From Candidatus Hydrogenedens sp. (GTDB lineage Bacteria > Hydrogenedentota > Hydrogenedentia > Hydrogenedentales > Hydrogenedentaceae), in contig DAOSUS010000028.1 in NCBI GenBank assembly GCA_035378955.1, positions 3,230 to 36,876 on the forward strand: a stretch of 33,647 nucleotides of DNA, read 5' to 3'. How positions within the stretch are numbered: position 1 is the first letter of the stretch; every line of letters starts with the position of its first letter. The position numbers and the translations under genes are program-made. The notes beneath the pieces were generated by a model, which did not search any database, was not told the DNA's origin, and saw only the letters and a program-made list of their open reading frames with translations. Shown one piece after another: positions 8,829 through 16,938 of this stretch.

Positions 8829-8844
8829 AGCAATATAAATGCCA
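8829..8844 (-). promoter_or_regulatory. Sigma-54-type (-24/-12) promoter of glnB-glnA
   Basis: Read on the reverse strand, the sequence is TGGCATTTATATTGCT. It matches the sigma-54 consensus TGGCAY-N5-TTGCW at every specified position, including the invariant GG and GC at the correct spacing. The predicted start is near 8818, giving a leader of about 83 nt before glnB. A nitrogen-assimilation operon is a classical sigma-54 target. Neither RpoN nor an enhancer-binding activator is encoded in the window. Confidence 0.8.
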
Positions 8845-8942
8845 AGGTTCGTTAAATACGCCATTTTTACAAAAAATACCAACAAATATGCGTTTTTTAC
8901 TTCTATTTATAGAGTTAGAAACAAATTTTAGAATAAACAATA

Positions 8943-8954
8943 TACATAAATGTA
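8943..8954. promoter_or_regulatory. Palindromic operator candidate, glnB-proximal copy
   Basis: TACATAAATGTA is a 5-bp inverted repeat around AA; with one flanking base each side (8942-8955) it becomes a 6-bp inverted repeat. It is centred about 130 bp upstream of the predicted glnB transcription start, in the range where sigma-54 activators bind. The second copy starts 31 bp further upstream. Confidence 0.6.
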
Positions 8955-8973
8955 TTATCTATAATTCTTAAAA

Positions 8974-8985
8974 TACATAAATGTA
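8974..8985. promoter_or_regulatory. Palindromic operator candidate, glnB-distal copy
   Basis: This is a second exact TACATAAATGTA, offset 31 bp (about three helical turns) from the first, so both sites would face the same side of the DNA. The surrounding 15 bp (AATACATAAATGTAA, 8972-8986) is identical to the site upstream of amt when that is read on the reverse strand. Confidence 0.6.
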
Positions 8986-9037
8986 AGATTTTTTTGTGAA
9001 GGATATTTAATTATTAGGAAAATAGCGAAAAATATAT

Positions 9038-9067
9038 TTGACATTCAAATAAAAAAAGTGATAGATT
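9038..9067 (+). promoter_or_regulatory. Candidate sigma-70-type promoter for the FmdB-type gene
   Basis: A perfect TTGACA (9038-9043) is followed after 18 bp by TAGATT (9062-9067), a four-of-six match to the -10 consensus. A consensus TATAAT at 9080-9085 is an alternative -10 but lacks a matching -35. The leader would be about 140 nt. Confidence 0.4.
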
Positions 9068-9212
9068 ATATATTGATATTATAATGTGATATTTTTTTTA
9101 TATATAAGTGATATTCATTAATTAATTTTTTGTATTACCTGCCTATTGATTTCTCGTTTTGAATAATGTAGGAGGTTTTGACTTATTTGACTTATTTAAG
9201 GAGGAGATTTTT

Positions 9213-9521
9213 ATGCCGACTTATACTTATGAATGTGTAAAATGCGGTCATCGTTTTGATTATTTTCATTCGATTACAGCAAATCCTAAAGTTGTATGTG
9301 AAAAATGTAAAGGGAAATGTGAGCGTTTGATTGGTAATGGAGCAGGGATAATCTTCAAAGGAAGTGGTTTTTACGAGACGGATTATAAGAAAAAAGGTAG
9401 CAATGGCAACGGTTCTCACAAAACAAGTACAAGCACAAGTTCCAATAATGGAAATGGAAAAACTTCAACAGAGACTAAAACAAGCAATAAGGAAACTACT
9501 TCAACATCAAAAACTTCATAA
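9213..9521 (+). CDS. FmdB-family zinc-ribbon protein
   Basis: The 102-residue product begins MPTYTYECVKCGH, the hallmark of the FmdB/CxxC_CXXC_SSSS family. It has a zinc ribbon built from Cys8/Cys11 and Cys29/Cys32 and the family motif FKGSGFYETDY (48-58). Residues 60-102 are a low-complexity tail of Gly, Asn, Ser, Thr and Lys, probably disordered. The family was named for a putative regulator of formamidase, but its biochemical role is not well established. I chose the ATG at 9213 because AAGGAGGAG lies 6 nt before it; an in-frame TTG at 9159 has no comparable site and would add 18 residues not typical of the family. It is divergent from glnB and closed by a terminator. Confidence 0.88.
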   Translation: MPTYTYECVKCGHRFDYFHSITANPKVVCEKCKGKCERLIGNGAGIIFKGSGFYETDYKKKGSNGNGSHKTSTSTSSNNGNGKTSTETKTSNKETTSTSKTS

Positions 9522-9544
9522 CAAAATAATGCCCACATAGTAAT

Positions 9545-9587
9545 AATTTTTGGTGCATTCTTTTTAGAATGCACCAAAAATTGTTTT
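9545..9587 (+). terminator. Rho-independent terminator after the FmdB-type gene
   Basis: A perfect 16-bp stem (9545-9560 with 9567-9582) encloses a 6-nt loop and is followed by TTTT within GTTTTATA. It separates the zinc-ribbon gene from the arg operon, which therefore needs its own promoter; a TATAAT overlaps the end of this element (9587-9592). Confidence 0.88.
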
Positions 9588-9633
9588 ATAATTACATTTT
9601 CTAATTTCTGAAACTATTTAAAGGGAAAAGACT

Positions 9634-10827
9634 ATGACCAACGAAGAAGTAAAACAATTAGCTGACCAATATCTTATAAACACTTATGGTTCTCGGAATC
9701 TTACCTTAGTGCGGGGTAAAGGGACCCATGTATGGGATGCAGACGGTAAAGAGTATATCGATTTGTTTTCAGGAATTGCCGTTTGTAATTTAGGACATTG
9801 TCATCCTGCGGTTACGCAAACTATTACTGAACAAGCAAACAAATTGTTGCATGTGTCCAATTTATACAACATAGAACCGCAAGTTTTATTAGCGAAAAAG
9901 TTAAGTGAATGTTGTTTTGCTAAAAAATGGTTCTTTTGTAATGGTGGAGCAGAAGCCAATGAAGCAGGGATAAAAATTGTGCGGCGTTACTGGACTATTA
10001 AGGGAATGTATAAACCTCATATTATTACTGCAGAACAGTCTTTTCATGGTCGAACTTTAGCTACCATTACAGCGACGGGACAGCCTAAATATCATAAAGG
10101 ATTTGAACCCATGATGCCAGGATTTAGTTATGTCCCTTATAATGACCCTTCTGCATTGGAAAAGGCTATCACGAAAGAAACCGGTGCTGTATTATTAGAA
10201 CCTATTCAAGGTGAAGGGGGTATTCGGCTCCCTTCTCCCAACTACTTAAAAGAAGTCCGTGAGATTTGTAATCAACACAATATTTTGTTGATTTTTGACG
10301 AGGTTCAAACGGGATTAGGCAGAACAGGATATTTATTTGCCCATCAGGGATATGGTGTAGAACCGGACATTATCACTTTAGCCAAAGGACTGGCAAATGG
10401 GGTGCCTATTGGTGCAATGGGTTGTACAGAAGAGGTAGCACAAGGTTTTAGCCCCGGCTCTCATGCGTGCACTTTTGGGGGTAATCCTTTAAGCACAGCA
10501 ACCGCCTTAACGGTTATGAATGAACTAACCCAACCCGGATTTCTGGATAAAGTTCAAAAATTAGGGAATTACTTTATCGATGAACTTCAAGAACTTGCGA
10601 AATCCCATAGCAAAATCAAAGAGGTTCGTGGACGAGGGTTAATGATTGGGATGGAATTTGATGAACCCGTATCTCCTCTTATAAGTCAATTATTATCACA
10701 AGGTATAATATGTGGTTCTGCAGGACCTAATGTGTTGAGGTTTCTGCCCCCATTAATTATAGAAAAAGATGAATTAACAGTAGCATTAAAAGCACTACAA
10801 AAAGCATTAGGAGTTCTGGGATGGTAA
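9634..10827 (+). CDS. argD: Acetylornithine aminotransferase
   Basis: The 397-residue PLP enzyme interconverts N-acetylglutamate semialdehyde and N-acetylornithine in arginine synthesis; homologues can also serve lysine synthesis. It is a class-III aminotransferase with the phosphate-binding FCNGGAEANEAGIK, the substrate-region FHGRTLATITATGQ, FDEVQTGLGRTG with PLP-nitrogen-binding Asp222, and TLAKGLANGVPIGA with the Schiff-base Lys251. AAAGGG precedes the ATG. Its last 7 nt overlap argF, so the two are translationally coupled. The context with argF and argG makes the arginine role clearly more likely than GABA or ornithine aminotransferase roles. Confidence 0.94.
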   Translation: MTNEEVKQLADQYLINTYGSRNLTLVRGKGTHVWDADGKEYIDLFSGIAVCNLGHCHPAVTQTITEQANKLLHVSNLYNIEPQVLLAKKLSECCFAKKWFFCNGGAEANEAGIKIVRRYWTIKGMYKPHIITAEQSFHGRTLATITATGQPKYHKGFEPMMPGFSYVPYNDPSALEKAITKETGAVLLEPIQGEGGIRLPSPNYLKEVREICNQHNILLIFDEVQTGLGRTGYLFAHQGYGVEPDIITLAKGLANGVPIGAMGCTEEVAQGFSPGSHACTFGGNPLSTATALTVMNELTQPGFLDKVQKLGNYFIDELQELAKSHSKIKEVRGRGLMIGMEFDEPVSPLISQLLSQGIICGSAGPNVLRFLPPLIIEKDELTVALKALQKALGVLGW

Positions 10828-11738
10828 AAGACTTTCTTTCCTTTCTCGATTTCTCTACCGAAGAAATTCACAAGATATTAAATCTTGCCCATGAATTAAA
10901 AATCTTGCAGAAGAAGGGTCTCCCCCATCGTTGGTTACGGAGCAAAACACAAGCCATGATTTTTGAGAAACCCAGTTTACGGACAAAACTTACTTTTCAG
11001 ATTGGTATGTTTCATTTAGGTGGCGAAACCATTGTAATGGATATGCGATTGGGAGAACGAGAATCAGTTCCTGATGTTGCTAAAAATTTAGAGCGTTGGG
11101 TAGATTTAATTGTAGCGAGAACTTTTAGCCATGACGATTTAGTATGTCTTGCTCAAAATGCACATATTCCGGTAATAAATGCTTTAAGCGATTTATTACA
11201 TCCCTGTCAAATTATGGCAGATATTATGACCTTACAGGAGCATTTTAAGGAAAGGATAAAAGATTTATTGGTCGTATTTGTGGGTGATGGGAATAATGTG
11301 TTCCATTCCTGGGCAGAATCTTTAATTCATTTCCCGATACAACTTCGACTGGTTTGTCCGGAAGGTTATTCGGGGGATGCCCATCTTTTAAGCAAAATAA
11401 AAGAGAAAGTAGGTAACCGTTTAATTATTACACATAGTATTTATGAAGGTGTCAAAGATGCTGATGTTATCTATACAGATGTTTGGGCAAGTATGGGACA
11501 GGAAAGTGAGCAAGAGAAACGCTCTAAAATTTTTGCTCCCTATCAAGTTAATGAGAAACTTATGTCTCTTGCAAAACCTGGTGCTAAGTTTATGCATTGT
11601 CTTCCTGCTCATAGAGGGATGGAGGTAACTTCAGAGGTTATTGATAGTCCCCAATCTTTAGTCTACGACCAGGCAGAAAATCGTTTGCATGTTCAAAAAG
11701 CGATTATGGTTACATTGTTAGGATATAATCCCCATTAA
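10821..11738 (+). CDS. argF: Ornithine carbamoyltransferase
   Basis: The 305-residue enzyme transfers the carbamoyl group from carbamoyl phosphate to ornithine, giving citrulline. The carbamoyl-phosphate motif is PSLRTKLTF (Ser52, Arg54, Thr55; the usual second residue Thr is Leu here, a variant found in other members). HPCQIMADI carries the HPxQ motif, and FMHCLPAHRG (HCLP at 259-262) is the ornithine-binding Cys motif that separates this family from aspartate carbamoyltransferase. The ATG lies inside the end of argD, with AGGAG 7 nt upstream. It is the second gene of the argD-argF-argG operon. Confidence 0.95.
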   Translation: MVKDFLSFLDFSTEEIHKILNLAHELKILQKKGLPHRWLRSKTQAMIFEKPSLRTKLTFQIGMFHLGGETIVMDMRLGERESVPDVAKNLERWVDLIVARTFSHDDLVCLAQNAHIPVINALSDLLHPCQIMADIMTLQEHFKERIKDLLVVFVGDGNNVFHSWAESLIHFPIQLRLVCPEGYSGDAHLLSKIKEKVGNRLIITHSIYEGVKDADVIYTDVWASMGQESEQEKRSKIFAPYQVNEKLMSLAKPGAKFMHCLPAHRGMEVTSEVIDSPQSLVYDQAENRLHVQKAIMVTLLGYNPH

Positions 11739-11761
11739 TAATATAATAAGGAGTTAATAAT

Positions 11762-12985
11762 ATGGAAAAACAACCTAAACGAATTGTCCTCGCATATTCA
11801 GGAGGTCTGGATACTTCGGTTATTTTACGATGGCTCATGGAAACATTTAACGCAGAAGTAATTGCTTATATTGCGGATATTGGACAGGGTGAAGAATTAG
11901 AATTGGCGAGAAAGAAAGCATTAGCCACCGGTGCTGTGGATGCCGTGGTAAAGGATTTAAAGCGTGAATTTGTTCAGGATTTCGTTTTCAAAGCGATGCG
12001 TGCAAATGCCATTTATGAAGGATGTTATTTATTAGGCACAAGTATTGCCCGTCCCATCATTGCTAAAGGACAGGTGGAGGTATATCGGGAAAAGAAAGCC
12101 GATGCTGTGGCACATGGTGCTACAGGAAAAGGAAACGACCAGGTTCGATTTGAATTAACCTGCATGGCATTTGAACCATCTATTCAGATAATCGCTCCGT
12201 GGAGGGACCCTCGCTGGACATTAAATAGCAGAGAAAAAATGATTGCTTATGCAGAAAAACATGGTATCCCTGTTCCTGTGTCTAAAAGTAAACCTTATTC
12301 TTCAGATCGTAATTTACTCCATATTTCTTTTGAAGGTGGAATTTTGGAAGACCCCTGGATGGAACCGCCTGAAGATATGTTCGTATTAACCACAGACCCA
12401 ACAAAGGCACCTGATAGTCCGGAATATGTTGAAATTGATTTTGTTCAGGGCTATCCTAAAGCGGTAAACGGGAAGGAAATGGAACCTGAAAATCTACTGG
12501 CTTATTTAAATAAACTTGGCGGTAAACACGGCATAGGGCGTGTGGATATGGTAGAAAATCGTTTTGTAGGAATGAAATCAAGAGGCGTTTATGAAACACC
12601 CGGCGGAACCCTCTTATATTCGGCACATCGTGCTGTTGAATCTATAACTATGGACCGTGAAGTCATGCTCCTGCGTGACCAATTATCTCCTAAAATAGCC
12701 CAACTTATTTATAATGGCTTCTGGTTCTCTCCTGAAATGGAAGCACTGAATAAATTCGTAGATGAAAGCCAAAAAAATGTTACAGGTACTGCTCGACTTA
12801 AATTATACAAGGGCTCATGTATCGTGGTAGGAAGAAAAGCCGAAAAGACTTTATACGACCCACAAATTAGCACCTTTGAAAAAGATGCCGGAGCCTATAA
12901 TCAAGCCGATGCAACAGGATTTATTCGCCTTAATGCCCTACGGTTGCGGGTTCGAAATAAAGCCGGTTTCTTTGAAGAAAAATAA
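11762..12985 (+). CDS. argG: Argininosuccinate synthase
   Basis: The 407-residue enzyme condenses citrulline and aspartate with ATP to argininosuccinate. The ATP pyrophosphatase P-loop is LAYSGGLDTS (residues 10-19), and GATGKGNDQVRFE is the citrulline/aspartate-binding segment; TSIARPI and EGGILEDPWMEPPE are further family landmarks. AAGGAG stands upstream of the ATG and the gap from argF is only 23 nt. Argininosuccinate lyase (argH), needed for the final step, and argB, argC and argJ are not in this window. Confidence 0.97.
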   Translation: MEKQPKRIVLAYSGGLDTSVILRWLMETFNAEVIAYIADIGQGEELELARKKALATGAVDAVVKDLKREFVQDFVFKAMRANAIYEGCYLLGTSIARPIIAKGQVEVYREKKADAVAHGATGKGNDQVRFELTCMAFEPSIQIIAPWRDPRWTLNSREKMIAYAEKHGIPVPVSKSKPYSSDRNLLHISFEGGILEDPWMEPPEDMFVLTTDPTKAPDSPEYVEIDFVQGYPKAVNGKEMEPENLLAYLNKLGGKHGIGRVDMVENRFVGMKSRGVYETPGGTLLYSAHRAVESITMDREVMLLRDQLSPKIAQLIYNGFWFSPEMEALNKFVDESQKNVTGTARLKLYKGSCIVVGRKAEKTLYDPQISTFEKDAGAYNQADATGFIRLNALRLRVRNKAGFFEEK

Positions 12986-13006
12986 TTTCCTTAAAGGGGA
13001 TTATCT

Positions 13007-13645
13007 ATGTTGAACGATGAGGTAAAGGATTTTATCAAATCGGAAAAGATTATAGCGGTTATTCGCGCCGACTTAAAGCAAGAACTTTTTTTTAAGGCTG
13101 TGCATGCTCTATTTGAAGGAGGAATTCGCTGCATTGAGATTACGATGACCACCCCGGGAGCATTAACAATTATTGAAAGTTTAAAGAAAGAGTGGAAAGG
13201 AAAGGATATTATTATCGGCACGGGGACTGTTCTTGATGCGACAACCTGTCGTTTAGCCATTCTTGCAGGAACCGATTTTATTGTCACGCCGACATTATTA
13301 CCCGAGGTAATTAGCACAGCAAAAAACTACGGCGTCGCAAGTATGTGCGGGGGATTTACACCTACGGAATTATTACAGGCATGGCAAACCGGTGCTGATT
13401 TTGTTAAACTTTTCCCTGCAAGTGTAGGAGGGCCTGAATACATCAAGGCGGTTTTGGGACCGCTTCCCCATTTGCCTATTGTTCCTACCGGAGGAATTCA
13501 TCATGAAAATGCTCGAAAATTTTTAGAGGCAGGAGCCGTGGCTTTAGGTGTTGGAGGAAACCTGGCAAATAAGAAATTACTCGCAAGTGAAAATTATAAA
13601 CTTATAACCGAAACAGCACAGTTATACAAATCTGCCATTTCGTAA
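13007..13645 (+). CDS. eda: KDPG/KHG-family aldolase
   Basis: The 212-residue class-I aldolase belongs to the family that cleaves 2-keto-3-deoxy-6-phosphogluconate to pyruvate and glyceraldehyde-3-phosphate (Entner-Doudoroff), or 4-hydroxy-2-oxoglutarate to pyruvate and glyoxylate. The TIM-barrel landmarks are AVIRADL, IEITMTTPGA with general-base Glu44, GTGTVLD, VKLFPAS with the Schiff-base Lys134, and PTGGI. The Arg that follows the Glu by four residues in E. coli Eda (LEVTLRT) is Thr48 here, so substrate preference may differ. It starts 21 nt after argG with an AAAGGGG site and is probably co-transcribed with the arginine genes. No phosphogluconate dehydratase (edd) is nearby, so the exact substrate is open. 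Confidence 0.88.
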   Translation: MLNDEVKDFIKSEKIIAVIRADLKQELFFKAVHALFEGGIRCIEITMTTPGALTIIESLKKEWKGKDIIIGTGTVLDATTCRLAILAGTDFIVTPTLLPEVISTAKNYGVASMCGGFTPTELLQAWQTGADFVKLFPASVGGPEYIKAVLGPLPHLPIVPTGGIHHENARKFLEAGAVALGVGGNLANKKLLASENYKLITETAQLYKSAIS

Positions 13646-13776
13646 ATTATACTATTTATAAAAATTGCTTCTTTTTTCTATCTATTTGTAGTATAGTAAT
13701 ATATAAAAGTAAGGGTAAAGTTATTACAAAAAATATTTGTTATAATTATGTTATAAATTAGATTTGTAATTAACCC

Positions 13777-16700
13777 ATGAAGAACAAACTATATTTATTC
13801 CTTTTAATTCCTATCATTCTTTTTCATACCCTTTATATTCTTATCGTTACTATTTACGATTATCGAATCTTTCAAAATAGAGCAGAGGATTTATTGGTAA
13901 AACAAGGAGAAACTTTATCTGAATTAACTATATCTCATTTGATAAATAAGGATTTTACATCCCTAAAAGAAATTTATAGGACTTGTAAAAAAAGTAATAC
14001 AACAAGTGGTCTGTTTATTTTCTCAAAAGATGAAATTATAACAAAAGAATTTTCTGAATTTTTATTAGAGGAAACGGAAGTTAGTAATTTACCTCGGGAA
14101 GGTTTTTATTATGGTAAGGGGAAAATTTGGTATTCAATACCTTTAAGAACTAATTCTCAAAATTTTGGAATTCTCTATTTATATATTTCATCAAATTCCC
14201 TATATTCTATTTTATGGAATAAAATTCTTCTAACTACCATACTTTCCTTGTTGTCATTAACGGGCATTTTTATACTCCTGCGAATGGTTTTATCCCTTCT
14301 AATAGGACCTATAGAACAAATAGTAAAAAATCTTGATTTGGTACTAACAACGCGGAATTTTTCTATCAGGAATAATTTACGCCCAGAAAGTGAAATAGGG
14401 CAATTAGGTCTCCATATTGACATACTTCTTGATGAAATAGATAGGAAATTAACGGAATTAAGTTCCGTTCAGAATAGCCTTCAAAACCAGGTGTTAATCC
14501 AACAAATGGACCTCGAGAAGGAAATTCTGAAGCGAAAAGAGGCGGAGGATTTCTTACATAAGGAGGAACTTCGTTATGAGGAATTGGTGCAGAATGTAAA
14601 TAGCATTATCCTGCGTATGGCTCCTGATGGCACGATTATTTTTATTAACCGTTTTGCAGAACAATTTTTTATGTATGAACCCGGGGAATTGATTGGTAAG
14701 AATGTTGTGGGGACTATTGTTCCTTTCACGGATTCCAACCAAAAAAATTTATTAGAAATGATTTTAGACATTGGCAAAAATCCGGATAAATATATCAATA
14801 ATGAGAATGAAAACATAAAAAAGAATGGGGAACGGGTATGGATTTCATGGTCGAATAAAGCGTTATATGATGAAGAAGGAAATATTACAGAAATATTATG
14901 CGTTGGAAATGACCTGACGGAACACCGTCGTATGGAACAGGAGATAACCCGGGCAAAAGAGATACTGGAACAGAAGAATAAAGAACTTTTAGAAGCAATT
15001 GAACAAACCAACCGATTGGCTATGAAAGCAGAAATAGCTAGCAAATACAAATCCTCCTTCCTTGCAAATATGAGTCATGAAATTCGCACACCTTTGAATG
15101 GAATTATCGGTGCTTTACATTTAATTAAGGAAACTATCCAGGAAGAAAAGAGTCTCCAATTCATTAACATGGCTTTATCGAATGCAGAGTCTTTGCTATC
15201 ACTACTAAACGATTTATTGGATTTATCAAAGATAGAAGCAGGAAATGTTTCTGTCCAAAACAAGGTTTTCTATCCCCGACAGGTTGTTGAAGATGTTATC
15301 CAGATGTTCTGGCAACGTGCTCATGATAAAAATCTGGAATTGGGTTGTCTTCTTTCTCGAGATATTCCATTACAGGTTATTGGCGATTCCGATAAAGTAA
15401 AACAGGTATTGATTAATCTTGTTGGTAACGCTATTAAATTTACAGAAAAAGGGGAAATTTGTATAGAGGTACAAGTCGTAAAACAGAATATAGATAACGC
15501 CATACTTCGTTTTGAAGTGACAGATACAGGGATTGGAATCCCGGATACAGAAATAGACCGAATTTTTGAAGCATTCGGACAGGCAAATCGCCCTGAGGGG
15601 AAAAAGTATGAAGGAACAGGTTTAGGATTAACTATAAGTAAACAGCTGGTAGAACTCATGAAAGGGGAAATAGGGGTAGAAAAAGGAACTGATGGGAAAA
15701 CTGTATTCTGGTTCGAAATTAAATTTTCATTATTAAAGGATAATGGAGAATTCGTTCCGATTCAAAAAGTATTATATTTAATCACAAATAATAGGAGTTT
15801 GATTAAAACCATAGAAGAATATGTTCTATCGTGGGGTATTCGGCTTGTTGTATTCAAGTCTGGAGAAGAATTTTTAAATAATTTTAAAAGGGAAAAAGAT
15901 AAAAAAGAAATTGTTGTCCTGCTGGATATAAAGATTTATTATGATAATCCTGATATTTTACCTATGATTTCTCAATATAATTTACCTGTAATTTTGCTTT
16001 ACCCTGAAAAGGTATCGCCATCAAAGGAAATAGATATAAAATTTAAAATCCCTTACCCAACAGATAAAAATGAATTTGCCTATATCCTCACAGTAATTGC
16101 AAATGAATTTCAAGATATAAAAGAAGAGGGAATACCGTCCCCTATTCATCCCGATGAAATTCGCATTTTGTTAGCAGAAGACAATCATATAAACCAAATG
16201 GTGATAAAGGAATTTTTAACCCGAAGAGGGTATCAAGTAGAAATAGCACAATCCGGTAGAGAAGTTTTAGAAAAAATACAAAAAGAGCGGTATCATTTAA
16301 TCCTCATGGACGTAGAAATGCCTGATATGGATGGTATCCAGACAACCAAAAAAATAAGGGAGATAGAGTCAAAAAATGGAGGACATATTCCTATTATTGC
16401 TCTGACGGCTTATGCTTTTGAAGATAAGAAAAATTATTGTTTAGAGATTGGGATGGATGATTATCTAACAAAACCGATACATCCCGAAAAACTTATAAAA
16501 ACCGTTGCAAAAATACTGGCTCAAAGTGATGTAAATATTCCTCCTTCTAAAGATTCAAATTCCCCTATTCCCAATTCCTCTATTTTTGATGAAACAGCGG
16601 TTTTAAATCGCGTTGATAATGACCGCAGTTTGCTTCTGTCTTTAATAAAAATATTTTTTGAGAACATTCCGATGTATTTACAGCAAGCCCGCACACAACT

Positions 16701-16938
16701 TGAAAATAGAGATTTTGAAGGTTTCCATAAAACAATACATACGATAAAAGGTTCTACAAGTAATTTGGGAGCAGTAAAAGTTGTCCCCATTGCAAAGGAA
16801 ATAGAGGAAGCAGTTATGGACACAACACATATAGATATTGATTATATGGAGAATCGATTTGAAGAATTAATTGGGGCATTGGAAGAATTTATGGAATTTT
16901 TAGAAGAGCGATATCCGGATATAGAACCTTCTATTTAA
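13777..16938 (+). CDS. Hybrid sensor histidine kinase with PAS, two receiver domains and HPt
   Basis: The 1053-residue membrane protein is a multi-step phosphorelay kinase. In order: TM helix (5-27), an extracytoplasmic sensor of about 120 residues, TM helix (149-176), HAMP (176-226), a short coiled coil, and PAS (about 264-390). Then come HisKA with phospho-acceptor His434 in NMSHEIRTPLNG, HATPase with Asn551, DTGIGIPD (583 onward) and GTGLGL (613 onward), and a degenerate receiver (about 655-775). A canonical receiver follows (about 794-915) with Asp845 in LMDVEMPDMDG and a KP motif, then a C-terminal HPt with His988 in HTIKGS. The layout is that of BarA/ArcB-type kinases. No partner regulator or recognisable signal is encoded nearby. 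No Shine-Dalgarno precedes the ATG. Its 3' end overlaps pilT by 8 nt on the opposite strand. Confidence 0.93.
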   Translation: MKNKLYLFLLIPIILFHTLYILIVTIYDYRIFQNRAEDLLVKQGETLSELTISHLINKDFTSLKEIYRTCKKSNTTSGLFIFSKDEIITKEFSEFLLEETEVSNLPREGFYYGKGKIWYSIPLRTNSQNFGILYLYISSNSLYSILWNKILLTTILSLLSLTGIFILLRMVLSLLIGPIEQIVKNLDLVLTTRNFSIRNNLRPESEIGQLGLHIDILLDEIDRKLTELSSVQNSLQNQVLIQQMDLEKEILKRKEAEDFLHKEELRYEELVQNVNSIILRMAPDGTIIFINRFAEQFFMYEPGELIGKNVVGTIVPFTDSNQKNLLEMILDIGKNPDKYINNENENIKKNGERVWISWSNKALYDEEGNITEILCVGNDLTEHRRMEQEITRAKEILEQKNKELLEAIEQTNRLAMKAEIASKYKSSFLANMSHEIRTPLNGIIGALHLIKETIQEEKSLQFINMALSNAESLLSLLNDLLDLSKIEAGNVSVQNKVFYPRQVVEDVIQMFWQRAHDKNLELGCLLSRDIPLQVIGDSDKVKQVLINLVGNAIKFTEKGEICIEVQVVKQNIDNAILRFEVTDTGIGIPDTEIDRIFEAFGQANRPEGKKYEGTGLGLTISKQLVELMKGEIGVEKGTDGKTVFWFEIKFSLLKDNGEFVPIQKVLYLITNNRSLIKTIEEYVLSWGIRLVVFKSGEEFLNNFKREKDKKEIVVLLDIKIYYDNPDILPMISQYNLPVILLYPEKVSPSKEIDIKFKIPYPTDKNEFAYILTVIANEFQDIKEEGIPSPIHPDEIRILLAEDNHINQMVIKEFLTRRGYQVEIAQSGREVLEKIQKERYHLILMDVEMPDMDGIQTTKKIREIESKNGGHIPIIALTAYAFEDKKNYCLEIGMDDYLTKPIHPEKLIKTVAKILAQSDVNIPPSKDSNSPIPNSSIFDETAVLNRVDNDRSLLLSLIKIFFENIPMYLQQARTQLENRDFEGFHKTIHTIKGSTSNLGAVKVVPIAKEIEEAVMDTTHIDIDYMENRFEELIGALEEFMEFLEERYPDIEPSI

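Larger units (their letters stand above)
8736..9212. other. Divergent regulatory region between glnB and the FmdB-type gene
   Basis: This very AT-rich 477-bp stretch contains no credible coding sequence. Toward glnB it holds a sigma-54-type promoter (8829-8844) and two palindromes (8943-8954 and 8974-8985). Toward the forward gene it holds a TTGACA-type promoter near 9038-9067, several copies of a GTGATA or TTGATATT-like motif (9058, 9073, 9086, 9108), and two Shine-Dalgarno-like runs (9171-9175 and 9199-9206). Confidence 0.6.

Noticed and set aside
9058..9115. GTGATA/TTGATATT-like direct repeats upstream of the FmdB-type gene
   Set aside because: The four copies are imperfect and irregularly spaced in very AT-rich DNA, and no regulator is suggested; kept only as a note in the region description.
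9159..9212. Upstream TTG start for the FmdB-type gene, adding 18 residues
   Set aside because: Family members begin at MPTYxYxC; the strong AAGGAGGAG directly precedes the ATG at 9213.
13646..13776. Promoter for the hybrid kinase
   Set aside because: Several TATAAT-like strings occur, but none pairs with a -35 at acceptable spacing, so I did not call one.
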